Origin: Zhenhengia yiwuensis
GTDB lineage: Bacteria > Bacillota > Clostridia > Lachnospirales > Cellulosilyticaceae
Reading direction: 5' to 3'
Assembly (NCBI RefSeq): GCF_014384995.1
Contig: NZ_JACRSY010000007.1
Span: 62,001 to 126,000 of the forward strand
DNA: 64,000 bases
This document shows positions 56,580-64,000 of the stretch, in pieces. The position numbers and the translations under genes were made by a program. Below the pieces are notes generated by a model. The model did not search any database and was not told where the DNA came from. It worked only from the letters and a program-made list of their open reading frames with translations. The stretch's first letter is position 1. Each line of letters opens with the position of its first letter.

Positions 56580-56880
56580 ACTACTAAGAAAAGTTTAGAA
56601 CTTTTTAGCTCCCCCCCTAAAAATACTAAACTTTTTCTTAGGCCCTTCTACTTAGTGGTGGCAACTCCGTAGAAGAGAAACACTCTTGACAATTCTTGAT
56701 TAAGCCACGTTCAATTGCATATAAGTCTTAACCTACTAACAAGCCAAAAGGTCATACCCAGCTTAGGTTAGCCGCCTCAGGAACTTGCAGTGATACATGT
56801 ATTGGCATCCCTTTCACCTATAGGCCCTGACAACGCACACCAACGCTAGGTACTACCTCCTCACTTCTTAGTATGTATAG
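56580..56880 (-). ncRNA. Structured RNA candidate, possibly an IS200/IS605-type (omega RNA/IStron) remnant
   Basis: Read on the minus strand this stretch is purine-rich and full of pairings: CTTCTAC with GTAGAAG around a G-rich loop, and a long terminal hairpin CTAAGAAAAGTTTAG with its complement (about 56584-56641). The piece GGCTTAATCAAGAATTGTC resembles what I remember from the 3' ends of IS200/IS605 tnpB elements, which make omega RNA. No tnpB frame is present. No RNase P, tmRNA, or group I intron core motif was found. The assignment is a guess; the structure is visible. Confidence 0.4.
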
Positions 56881-56898
56881 CCACTTTGCCTATTGAAC

Positions 56899-57020
56899 AC
56901 CTACTTAATCACTTATGTCAAAAACCTTGCCACAACTTAAAAGCCAACCTAAGTCTCGCCCGTATTTCCAGGGGGGAAGGCGTACTTAGGTTGGCTTTTA
57001 TTGTATAAAGTTATATTTTA
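56899..57020. repeat. Dispersed repeat, copy B (hairpin element)
   Basis: Second copy of the ~120-base element. Its stem AAAAGCCAACCTAAGT with ACTTAGGTTGGCTTTT is a perfect 16-bp match, better than copy A. It begins about ten bases after the M20 gene stop and probably ends that transcript. Confidence 0.8.
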
Positions 57021-57029
57021 TATACTTTA

Positions 57030-58154
57030 TTACAAGTTTACCTTTTTCATTAAAACATCATATCCTGTATAGGCTAAGGCTAATGTTCCAACTAATAGCC
57101 TTTCATGACCAAGTGGTGTTATGGTAGCATCTGCTAATGCTCTACTATGTGCTGTTATATGACAATCTGAAATGCCTATATAAGGATGAATTGTTGGTGT
57201 AATATGACTTACATTGCCTATATCACTTGATCCAGCAGATTTTTTCTCTTTAATTTCTGTGATACCAAGCATTCTTAAGTTTTCGTTAAATGCCTCTGAT
57301 AAATTTTCATTGGTTACTAAGTTATCATAAGGCAATTCATACCTTTCCATACTAAGGGTTGCACCTGTCATAAGGGCTGCCCCTTCTGCTATTTTTTTAA
57401 CCTTTTCTACTACATCTTCTAATGTTTCTTTTGTTGCTGCTCTAAAATAAAACTGAGCAACAGCTTCGTCTGGTACTATATTCGCTGCTACACCACCACT
57501 TGTTATGATACCATGCATTCTAACATCTGGTGTAACATGTTGACGGAGAGCATCTATCCCATTAAACAACTGAATCACACTATTTAAAGCATTTATTCCT
57601 TCATGAGGGCTAGCTGCTGCATGAGCTGTTTTCCCTTTATATGTAAATTGTAAGGGATAAAGTGCTATAGTATCTCCACTTCTAATGGTTTCACTTGCTG
57701 GATGAGCCATCATAGCTACATCTAATTCATCAAATACACCATTTTCAGCCAATATAACTTTGGCGCCATCCGTTTCTTCAGCTGGAGTACCATATACGAC
57801 GATACGTCCTCCAACTTCATCTAATATTTTACTTAAAAGAACGCCTGCTCCCGCTGACATTGGACCTATCATATTATGACCACACCCATGGCCTATTTCT
57901 GGTAAAGCATCATATTCGCATAAGTACCCTATTGTTGGTCCTTCTTTTTTACTATCAAAAGTTGCTCTAAAGGCTGTTTTTATATTTAAAAATTCTCTTT
58001 CTACATTAAAGTGATGCTCTTCTAAAAATGAAGTTAATATTTCTACTGCTTTAAACTCTTGATTTCCTAGTTCTGGATTATGATATATATATTCACTAAT
58101 CTCGGCTAATCTATCTTTTATTTTTTGTCCTTCGTTAAATAGTATTTCTTTCAT
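57030..58154 (-). CDS. M20-family amidohydrolase/dipeptidase (PM20D2-like)
   Basis: This 374-aa protein has the M20D metal-binding motifs CEYDALPEIGHGCGHNM, TPAEETDG and MMAHPAS, a lid domain in the middle with FTYKGKTAHAAASP, and the late SAGSSDIGNVSH. It is nearest, by pattern, to the aminobenzoyl-glutamate hydrolase/PM20D2 branch; animal PM20D2 splits beta-alanyl-lysine type dipeptides (family knowledge). It follows the YfcC gene by 21 bases in one transcript under the lysine riboswitch, so a lysine-containing peptide or acyl-lysine is a likely substrate (inference). Confidence 0.88.
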   Translation of the reverse strand: MKEILFNEGQKIKDRLAEISEYIYHNPELGNQEFKAVEILTSFLEEHHFNVEREFLNIKTAFRATFDSKKEGPTIGYLCEYDALPEIGHGCGHNMIGPMSAGAGVLLSKILDEVGGRIVVYGTPAEETDGAKVILAENGVFDELDVAMMAHPASETIRSGDTIALYPLQFTYKGKTAHAAASPHEGINALNSVIQLFNGIDALRQHVTPDVRMHGIITSGGVAANIVPDEAVAQFYFRAATKETLEDVVEKVKKIAEGAALMTGATLSMERYELPYDNLVTNENLSEAFNENLRMLGITEIKEKKSAGSSDIGNVSHITPTIHPYIGISDCHITAHSRALADATITPLGHERLLVGTLALAYTGYDVLMKKVNL

Positions 58155-58175
58155 ATAAATTTCTCCTTTGTGTTA

Positions 58176-59603
58176 TTAGCTCCATCCAATAACCTGAGCT
58201 ATTGTTATAAAGGCTATCCCTAATGCAAATAGTACGCCTTGTAATGGAAGTATCCATTTGAGCCATTTCGCATAAGGAATACCTGCAACACCTATGCAAG
58301 CTATAAGTATTCCTGATGTTGGGAACATTGCATTTGAGAAGCCATCTCCTAACTGGAATATTAATACTGTTAACTGACGCGATATGCCTATTAAATCTCC
58401 TAATGGTGCAAGTATTGGCATTGTTAATGCTGCTTGTCCTGAACCTGAACTAATGAAGAAATTGATAAACATTTGTACTGGTAACATTAAATAAGATGCA
58501 AGCATTCCTGAGATACTTCCTAGAACTTGTGCTAAGTGGAATAAGATAGTATCTATAATCCCAGCATTTTCAGCGAGTATGACGATACTTCTTGCAAAAC
58601 CTAGCATAATTGCAGCACCTATCATGTCTTTTGCACCTAGTATAAAAGCATCTGCCATTTCATCTAAACTTAACTTTCCTACTATCCCGGCTAATAATCC
58701 TGTTACTAAAAATACTGCTGCAATTTGTGGAATCCAGAAGCCCTTAGCTAATACGCCCCATACAATGGTGCCCATACATAATGCAATTAATAAAAGGATG
58801 ATTTTATGAGAGAACAAAAACTGATCATCTTGACTTTCAAAATTTGTTAAGTTTTGACGCTTTTTCTGGTCACTTTCATAAACAGGGCTTAATTTAGGAT
58901 TTTTCTTGATTTTGTTAGCATAAATCATAATAAATACTATGGCTACCAGCGTTGATACAAGCCATATAAGCGTTCTATACCCTATTCCTGAATACATTGG
59001 TATTTCTGCTATGGACTGAGCAATACCTACATTAAACGGGTTAAGCATTGCTGCTGCAAATCCTGTATTACATGCTAAGTATGTAATAGCTACTGCTACT
59101 ATACTATCGTACCCTAGTACTAAAGTAAGGGGGATCATCATTGCAATAAAAGGTATAGCCTCTTCTGTCATACCAAATACTGCCCCGCCTAAAGAAAACA
59201 TAAAAAATATAATTGGGATAATGAAAATTTCTTTCCCTTTAAATACATTTACGATACGCATTATACCAAAGTCTATTGCCTTTGTTTTTGTAATAATATT
59301 AAACGCACCACCCACTATAAATAAAAATGCTATAATTTCAGCACCTTCTATAATCCCTTGAATAGGCGCTTGTAAAACATCAAATACACCTTGTGGCTTG
59401 CTCTCTACATACTTAAATGAACCATCTACAACTACTGTTTTGCCTGCTTCATTTACTATTTTTTCATAAGCACCACCTGGTACTAAGTATGTAGCTACTG
59501 CAACAAGTAATATGATTGCACTTATAATTACCAGCGTATGTGGTACTTTAAATCCTCCACCTCTTTTTTGGGCGACTTCTTTATTTGATTTTGTTAGATT
59601 CAT
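58176..59603 (-). CDS. YfcC-family transporter
   Basis: About 475 aa from the ATG at 59603, nine bases after AGGAAG; a GTG three codons upstream is in frame. There are about 12 membrane segments of the YfcC/DcuC-like superfamily: VPGGAYEKIVNEAG in the first loop, FGMTEEAIPFIAMMIPL, and FISSGSGQAALTMPILAPL. Characterised relatives carry C4-dicarboxylates or basic amino acids; sequence alone does not decide. It is the first gene behind the lysine riboswitch, so it likely imports lysine or a lysine-containing peptide used by the M20 protein (inference). Confidence 0.88.
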   Translation of the reverse strand: MNLTKSNKEVAQKRGGGFKVPHTLVIISAIILLVAVATYLVPGGAYEKIVNEAGKTVVVDGSFKYVESKPQGVFDVLQAPIQGIIEGAEIIAFLFIVGGAFNIITKTKAIDFGIMRIVNVFKGKEIFIIPIIFFMFSLGGAVFGMTEEAIPFIAMMIPLTLVLGYDSIVAVAITYLACNTGFAAAMLNPFNVGIAQSIAEIPMYSGIGYRTLIWLVSTLVAIVFIMIYANKIKKNPKLSPVYESDQKKRQNLTNFESQDDQFLFSHKIILLLIALCMGTIVWGVLAKGFWIPQIAAVFLVTGLLAGIVGKLSLDEMADAFILGAKDMIGAAIMLGFARSIVILAENAGIIDTILFHLAQVLGSISGMLASYLMLPVQMFINFFISSGSGQAALTMPILAPLGDLIGISRQLTVLIFQLGDGFSNAMFPTSGILIACIGVAGIPYAKWLKWILPLQGVLFALGIAFITIAQVIGWS

Positions 59604-59631
59604 TCTTCTCACTTCCTATCTTATTATTAGT

Positions 59632-59675
59632 CCATAAAAAAAGTCTTGAGTGAAGCTCATCACTCAAGACTTTTT
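59632..59675 (-). terminator. Riboswitch-controlled terminator
   Basis: A perfect 16-bp stem (59638-59653 with 59660-59675) is followed on the minus strand by a run of seven T. It lies between the aptamer and the start codon, where a regulated terminator is expected. Confidence 0.9.
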
Positions 59676-59745
59676 ATCTAATAATATATTTTTAATCGAA
59701 CTCTACTTATAACCCAATTTAAAAATAATAAAATATATCTATCGT

Positions 59746-59913
59746 GATAGCTCATCATAAATAACTTTATGACAGTGTTATGCATATTCTACATAACCCC
59801 AACTCTATAGCCTTAAAGCTTTCAGCTATAGGTTTCGGCGGTCTTTCCTTTAGGTTTGTTTCACTGTTTGCTCAAACTCCACAAACTTACTTTTAAATCC
59901 CGCAACCTCTATC
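59746..59913 (-). promoter_or_regulatory. Lysine riboswitch (L box)
   Basis: The minus strand carries the L-box elements in order: 5' P1 strand GATAG, GAGGTTGCGG, AAAAGTAA, GTGGAG, AAAGACCGCCGAAACC, a CTATAGC/GCTATAG hairpin, GTTGGGG, a GTTATG/CATAAC hairpin, the hallmark ACTGTCA, and the closing GATGAGCTATC. The 168-base size fits the class. A consensus promoter lies upstream and a strong terminator downstream. With lysine bound, transcription of the YfcC transporter and M20 hydrolase should stop. Some positions differ from the consensus I remember, so ligand affinity is untested. Confidence 0.85.
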
Positions 59914-59939
59914 TTCTTTTATTCTATTTTGCTGAACCC

Positions 59940-59968
59940 ATTATATATTAAAATTTTATATTTGTAAA
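59940..59968 (-). promoter_or_regulatory. Promoter of the lysine riboswitch transcript
   Basis: A -35 box TTTACA (59963-59968) and a perfect -10 box TATAAT (59940-59945) are 17 bases apart on the minus strand; the start falls about 25 bases upstream of the aptamer. Confidence 0.8.
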
Positions 59969-60038
59969 CATATCTTTTAATAATAACTATCTTTAGCATT
60001 TTTTACCAAATCGGTTTATGAACTTTGACCCAATCTTT

Positions 60039-60455
60039 TTATAACCTGTTAACACTAAACAGAGCAATACGCTCTCTAAGCTCAATTACCTTTTCTTCTA
60101 TAAGCCTAGCTGTCTTGATAAACTCTTCATCAGCCTTTCCTGATGGGTCCTCAAGTCCCCAATCTTCTCTATGTTTACATGGTAAGGATGGACAAGCTAC
60201 ATTACATCCCATTGTTATCACCACATCCACTTCTGGAATGTCCTCTAAAAGTTTACTCTTTTGCGTTTTATTCATATCAATCCCATATAAGTCCTTGATA
60301 ATTCTTACAGCATCTTGATTAATTTCTGGTCTTAGCTCTGTCCCTGCTGAATAACTTTCAAATACATCCAAGGCGAAATGTTTTCCTAAAGCCTCCGCCA
60401 TTTGAGATCTACAAGAATTATGTACACATATAAAAGCCACCTTTAATTTATTCAT
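60039..60455 (-). CDS. arsC: Arsenate reductase, thioredoxin-coupled type
   Basis: 138 aa of the low-molecular-weight phosphatase fold. The P-loop is CVHNSCRS with nucleophile Cys10 and Cys15, and the relay cysteines lie in MGCNVACPSLPC (Cys83, Cys88, Cys93), as in the S. aureus type. It reduces arsenate to arsenite using thioredoxin. It starts behind AAGGAGAG and follows the MATE gene by 86 bases. Confidence 0.93.
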   Translation of the reverse strand: MNKLKVAFICVHNSCRSQMAEALGKHFALDVFESYSAGTELRPEINQDAVRIIKDLYGIDMNKTQKSKLLEDIPEVDVVITMGCNVACPSLPCKHREDWGLEDPSGKADEEFIKTARLIEEKVIELRERIALFSVNRL

Positions 60456-60541
60456 TCGTTTATACTCTCCTTTTTACCAAACTATTCTCCTGTTATTTGC
60501 CATTTTAATAAGGTCAAGACTCTTACATAACCTTATCCTTT

Positions 60542-61897
60542 CTAGGCATTATACCCCTTAAATACCTTTTCATCTACTGCATCACATCTATATTGTTTCT
60601 GCACTTTTAGCTTATAGTATAAATAAGCCACTACACCTTTTAATAAACTAGAGAGTGTAATGCTCCACCATATACCATTTATCTCAAAAAGCTGTATAAA
60701 TAAAAGGGCCATTGGAATACGTAATACAGTAAATAGAATGCTAATCTTAGCTGATACTTTAGGTATTCCTATCCCTGTAAACAGACCATTCGTAATCATT
60801 TCAAGAGCACTAAATATTTGTGAAAAAGCAATAATACGTAAATAACTACTTGCTATCTCTATCGTTGTAACTTCATGAATAAAAAGTTTTACAATGGATC
60901 CTGGAATAATTAAAAAAATCATGGTCGTTGCTAGAGCGTACGCCCCTCCTATTTTAATGGCTGTGGCATAACCCTCATGGATTCTCTCATACTTCTTAGC
61001 GCCAAAGTTTTGACCTGTAAAGCTGGCTACAGCTCCATTTAGTCCACCTATTACCATATAAGTTACAGATTCAATTTGTAGACCAATTTTTTGAGCTGCT
61101 AGAGCATCTGATCCAAATATAGCTATCATTCGAGCGAGTATAATATTCACGAAAGTGAAAAGTATCCTTTGGAAGGACATAGGAAATCCTAGCTTCATAA
61201 TCTCAACAACTTTTTCATACTCTATCCCAATTGTTTTATCAAAAAATAAAATGCTTCTCCCCTTGTACAAGAATAAGAAAAACATAGTAACATTTGCAAT
61301 AAGCGTTGCAACAGCAGCCCCTAAAACTCCCATTTTAAATGTATATATCAAGATAGGATCTAAAATAATATTCATTATAATACCTATGGCACTAATCTTA
61401 AAAGCTTCTTTATTATTTCCAAAGCTCCCTAAAAGCCTTGTAAATAGTAAATTAAAAAATGCAAAAAATAGCATAGGTGCACTATATGCTAAATAAAGAT
61501 AAGCATTCTGCTCAACCTCTACATTCCCAAGTTGTAAAAAGCTAATAAAGCTTTTTCCTGCAAAAAGGAGTAGCACCGCATAAAGTAAACCTAATAGACC
61601 ATTTAGTACTAGACTTGCATTCATATAGGCCTTCGTTTCATACTCATTTTTCTTGCCCACTGCATGGGCTACTTTTATTCCTGCGCCAATAACCACCATT
61701 GCATTAATAGAGTAGCCTAGTCCTATAAAGAAGCTTGAAGAACCAATACTAGCAACAGCATCTGTTCCTAATCTCCCTACCCACAACATATCTACTAAGT
61801 TATATGCAAATTGTAATAAGGATCCCCCCATAATAGGTAGTGCAAGTGCTGTAAGCACCCTTAATACATTGCCCTTTGTTAAATCTGTCTTTTTCAT
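60542..61897 (-). CDS. MATE-family efflux transporter
   Basis: This 451-aa protein has 12 membrane segments, with LPIMGGSLLQFAYNLVDMLWVG and later SFTGQNFGAKKYERI, typical of MATE pumps. It starts behind AGGGAG. It lies between arsR and arsC on the same strand; whether it is part of the arsenic response or a bystander is open. MATE pumps are not known arsenite exporters. Confidence 0.9.
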   Translation of the reverse strand: MKKTDLTKGNVLRVLTALALPIMGGSLLQFAYNLVDMLWVGRLGTDAVASIGSSSFFIGLGYSINAMVVIGAGIKVAHAVGKKNEYETKAYMNASLVLNGLLGLLYAVLLLFAGKSFISFLQLGNVEVEQNAYLYLAYSAPMLFFAFFNLLFTRLLGSFGNNKEAFKISAIGIIMNIILDPILIYTFKMGVLGAAVATLIANVTMFFLFLYKGRSILFFDKTIGIEYEKVVEIMKLGFPMSFQRILFTFVNIILARMIAIFGSDALAAQKIGLQIESVTYMVIGGLNGAVASFTGQNFGAKKYERIHEGYATAIKIGGAYALATTMIFLIIPGSIVKLFIHEVTTIEIASSYLRIIAFSQIFSALEMITNGLFTGIGIPKVSAKISILFTVLRIPMALLFIQLFEINGIWWSITLSSLLKGVVAYLYYKLKVQKQYRCDAVDEKVFKGYNA

Positions 61898-62072
61898 TTT
61901 GTCTCCCTATTTCTTTATGTTTTTATAGACTTAAATGCTCAAATACTAGGCCTATCGAGTCGTAAACCTGAGCTTATATGGATAACGCTCTATAGCAAAC
62001 TTATCATGCATATAGATAACTGTCAATATGTTCTCTATTGTATTTTATATACTCTAGTTTGTATTTTAATTG

Positions 62073-62115
62073 CAAAAAATAGGTAGGATACCTACCTGAT
62101 ACCCTACCTATTTTT
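62073..62115 (-). terminator. Terminator overlapping the end of arsR
   Basis: A 13-bp stem (AAAAATAGGTAGG with CCTACCTATTTTT; about 62074-62087 and 62103-62115) includes the arsR stop codon and ends in TTTTTT on the minus strand. MATE and arsC then need readthrough or another promoter. Confidence 0.85.
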
Positions 62116-62385
62116 ATTGACATCTTCATAAATATCTTTAACGATCTCTAACCTCTCATTGTTTATGGTATATTTCATCCATGAACCTTCCTTGACTCCT
62201 TTTACAAGCCCACATTCCGTTAAAATCTTCATATGGTATGACAATGTAGGTTGAGTAATATTGAATTCTTCTAAAATATTGCATGCACAAAGTTCTCCAC
62301 TTGAAAGCATTTGAATAATCTTAAGCCTTGTTTCATCTGCTAGTGCTTTAAATACACTCACATATTCACGATATGGATACTTCAT
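62104..62385 (-). CDS. arsR: ArsR/SmtB-family metalloregulator
   Basis: This 93-aa winged-helix repressor has the arsenic-binding signature ELCACN (Cys pair in the helix-3 start), TQPTLSYHMKIL as recognition helix, and a wing ending GSWMKYTIN. The cysteine pair matches ArsR proteins sensing As(III)/Sb(III). It starts behind GAGGTGAAGG, 33 bases after the MFS gene stop, so it may be cotranscribed with it. Confidence 0.92.
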   Translation of the reverse strand: MKYPYREYVSVFKALADETRLKIIQMLSSGELCACNILEEFNITQPTLSYHMKILTECGLVKGVKEGSWMKYTINNERLEIVKDIYEDVNKNR

Positions 62386-62417
62386 TCCTTCACCTCTATT
62401 ACATTTTGCATATATTC

Positions 62418-63587
62418 TTATACCATTTTATCTTTACATACTTTACTCACTCTTTCTGAAGTTACGAACATAATAAGCACTAAAACGACTAAAAAGTAAG
62501 GTAGTAAATTGAAAGTAGTAGCCTTTGCGATCATCCCAAATAATGGTGGCATCAAAGTACTGCCTACATAAGCTGTTGCCATTTGAATACCCATTATCCC
62601 CTGAGATATTTCCTTTCCAAATCTATTAGGTGTCTCATGGAGCATCGCCGGATAAATAGGCGCGCAACCTAGGCCAACCAATATCAGACCTGCTAATTGC
62701 AAGTAACTTGAGTAAGGTATAATCAATAATAGAGCTCCGCAGATACAGATTATTTGCCCTATTCTAATCATTTTCTTATTATTAAAATACATGGCTAAGA
62801 ATCCTGCTACAAGTCTACCCACTGTAATACCTAAGTAAAAAAGCGCTGCCCATTTTGCAGCTTTTTCTGCCGGGATGCCTTTACTTATAACCAAATAAGA
62901 ACTTGCCCATAACCCTGTCGTTAGCTCAACTGCGCAGTAACAAAAAAAGGCCACAAGTGCTGGTTTTGCTCCTTTTATTTTAAGTAAAGCACGAATATTT
63001 ATATCGCTCTTAGTAGCTTCCTCTTCATTTGTATGGGTTTCAAACTTCTTCCACAAAGGCAATGAAACAACTAGCCCTATCACTAAAACAGCCTGAATAA
63101 ACCCAATTGTAGCATAACCTATTCTCCAGCCATTTTCTTTTAAGAGAAACAGGGACATAATGAATGGTCCTGCTGTAGCCCCTATTCCCCAAAAACAATG
63201 AAGCCAGTTCATATGCTTTGCTTCATAATGCAGCGCAACAAAGTTATTTAATGCAGAATCTACAGCACCTGCTCCTATTCCCATTGGAATGCCAAGTATA
63301 CAAATCCAAAGAAAACTTGGTGAAAAGTATATACCAAGTAGCCCTGCTGCTGTTAAAAATACGCTGGCAGTTGTTACGATACCCGTTCCAAATCTTCTAA
63401 TGAGCTTTGCACTAAAGAAGCTTGATATAATCGTTCCTCCCGAAACAATCATTGTAGATAAACCAGCTGCTGATACAGGTACATTAAAATCTTGATAAAT
63501 CATTGGCCATGCCGATCCTAAAATAGCATCTGGGAGCCCCAGACTAATAAAGGCTATATAAATAATAATTAATAATGTAGTAAGCAT
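62418..63587 (-). CDS. MFS transporter (FucP/YfkF-like)
   Basis: About 389 aa from the ATG at 63587, which follows GAGGAGAAAG; eleven codons upstream in frame lack support. It has 12 membrane segments, with SLGLPDAILGSAWPMIY at the start, GAVDSALNNFVALHY, and LGCAPIYPAMLHETP, as in sugar-type MFS carriers. The substrate is unknown; the position before arsR hints at a stress role only weakly. Confidence 0.88.
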   Translation of the reverse strand: MLTTLLIIIYIAFISLGLPDAILGSAWPMIYQDFNVPVSAAGLSTMIVSGGTIISSFFSAKLIRRFGTGIVTTASVFLTAAGLLGIYFSPSFLWICILGIPMGIGAGAVDSALNNFVALHYEAKHMNWLHCFWGIGATAGPFIMSLFLLKENGWRIGYATIGFIQAVLVIGLVVSLPLWKKFETHTNEEEATKSDINIRALLKIKGAKPALVAFFCYCAVELTTGLWASSYLVISKGIPAEKAAKWAALFYLGITVGRLVAGFLAMYFNNKKMIRIGQIICICGALLLIIPYSSYLQLAGLILVGLGCAPIYPAMLHETPNRFGKEISQGIMGIQMATAYVGSTLMPPLFGMIAKATTFNLLPYFLVVLVLIMFVTSERVSKVCKDKMV

Positions 63588-63667
63588 ACTTTCTCCTCTA
63601 TATTGATTTCTTTCATTCATTAAGTATCTTTAATATATATATTTTTATTTAGCCAGTCAATCTAATT

Positions 63668-64000
63668 TTATTGTCTTAAGTATAAAAATGGCATATCTTT
63701 TAAAATTAAAACTGTATCCTCATCATTGAGATTGAACATGTTTTTAAAATGGTCATAAAAATTGCAGATTTGTTGGCAATAAGGCTGTATTCCTTCTATA
63801 CCTTGATAAGTAGCTAAAATAGGATATTTTTTACTCCACGCACTTGTCCAGTCAATTTCATCAACTATCATTTCTATGCTTGTAATATCGCCACTAAGAT
63901 TACTTCCACTTATAAGGTAGTCATAACTTACATTATAGAGTTGACTTAACAATTTTACTTTAATTAATTCTGGAACTGTTTGGTCAGTTTCCCACTTGCT
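63668..64000 (-). CDS. XRE-family regulator (5' end cut by window edge)
   Basis: Reading from the window edge, the frame opens with SKWETDQTVPELIKVKLL, then LYNVSYDYLISG, the second half of a Cro/CI-type helix-turn-helix domain. A C-terminal part of about 80 residues without a known domain follows (to 63668). The N-terminal start lies beyond the window. Targets are unknown. Confidence 0.85.
   Translation of the reverse strand, partial: SKWETDQTVPELIKVKLLSQLYNVSYDYLISGSNLSGDITSIEMIVDEIDWTSAWSKKYPILATYQGIEGIQPYCQQICNFYDHFKNMFNLNDEDTVLILKDMPFLYLRQ

Larger units (their letters stand above)
56299..57029. other. Gene-free 731-base stretch between HD-GYP and M20 genes
   Basis: No credible protein is encoded. 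It contains the HD-GYP promoter region (56299 to about 56520), the structured segment at 56580-56880, and repeat copy B next to the M20 stop. Base composition in the structured part is clearly higher in G on the minus strand than in the surrounding spacers. Confidence 0.6.
59613..60038. other. Leader region of the YfcC/M20 operon
   Basis: The 426-base stretch without a gene holds, in minus-strand order, a promoter (59940-59968), the lysine riboswitch (59746-59913), and its terminator (59632-59675); about 70 bases next to 60038 show nothing distinct. Confidence 0.7.

Noticed and set aside
56299..57029. RNase P RNA, tmRNA or group I intron in the gene-free stretch
   Set aside because: I found neither GAGGAAAGTCC, nor a tRNA-like end, nor the paired R/S core of group I introns on either strand.
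59746..59913. c-di-GMP or glycine riboswitch upstream of the YfcC gene
   Set aside because: The invariant c-di-GMP GACGCAAAG and the glycine tandem pattern are absent, while GAGGTTGCGG, CGCCGAA and ACTGTCA in this order fit the lysine class.
1..64000. CRISPR array, tRNA or rRNA genes, complete insertion sequences, or prophage genes
   Set aside because: I saw no regularly spaced repeats, no tRNA T-loop signature in a foldable context, no rRNA sequence, and no transposase, integrase or phage structural gene.

Overview
The window looks like the chromosome of a low-GC, anaerobic, gut- or rumen-type Clostridia (Lachnospirales-like, perhaps close to Cellulosilyticum; this placement is inference from gene content and base composition only). 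Typical signs are strong AGGAGG-type ribosome binding sites, many Rho-independent terminators, several lipoprotein/CUT1 sugar transporters without their own ATPase, and YesM/YesN-type sensor-regulator pairs. Nearly all genes lie on the minus strand.

Region by region. (1) 1-10631: a partial YesM-like sensor kinase and its YesN-like regulator, then an ABC sugar transporter (two permeases plus binding protein) with a frameshifted sulfatase, faced by a divergent membrane-anchored AraC regulator. (2) 10628-16506: housekeeping and redox genes (GNAT, azoreductase, AhpC, SDR, MATE, and a glutaredoxin-like/TrxB-like pair). (3) 16692-21486: a sulfatase and a GH101 endo-alpha-N-acetylgalactosaminidase, with a small non-coding RNA candidate upstream. 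(4) 21845-24125: a [2Fe-2S] BFD-like mini-protein, a PH-domain protein and an M42 aminopeptidase. (5) 24261-38625: a host-glycan locus with a DUF2264 protein, a GH88 unsaturated glucuronyl hydrolase, an orphan binding protein, a frameshifted GH29 fucosidase, an AraC regulator, a second ABC transporter and a second sensor/regulator pair. (6) 38898-43507: a GntP permease, a pseudo-metallopeptidase and a thioredoxin-thioredoxin-CcdA fusion. (7) 43597-48656: a third ABC transporter with an intact second copy of the fucosidase. (8) 48881-54573: an arylsulfotransferase (ASST), a SLC13/DASS transporter, an AraC regulator and a phosphoribosyltransferase. (9) 54574-57029: an HD-GYP protein between two copies of a ~120-bp repeat, next to a structured, gene-free stretch. 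(10) 57030-59968: an M20 amidohydrolase and YfcC-type transporter behind a lysine riboswitch. (11) 60039-64000: arsC, MATE, arsR, an MFS carrier and a partial XRE regulator.

How it fits together. The GH101, GH29, GH88, DUF2264 and sulfatase proteins all lack signal peptides. The binding proteins are lipoproteins. This suggests that sulfated, fucosylated and uronic-acid-containing host glycans (mucin O-glycans, glycosaminoglycan fragments) are imported and trimmed inside the cell. The shared ATPase and the sulfatase-maturing enzyme are not in the window. The observations most worth a second look are the lysine riboswitch controlling a hydrolase/transporter pair, the leaderless ASST with its own DASS transporter, the gene-free structured RNA near 56.6-56.9 kb, the HRxxH pseudo-peptidase, and the two poly-C frameshifts.
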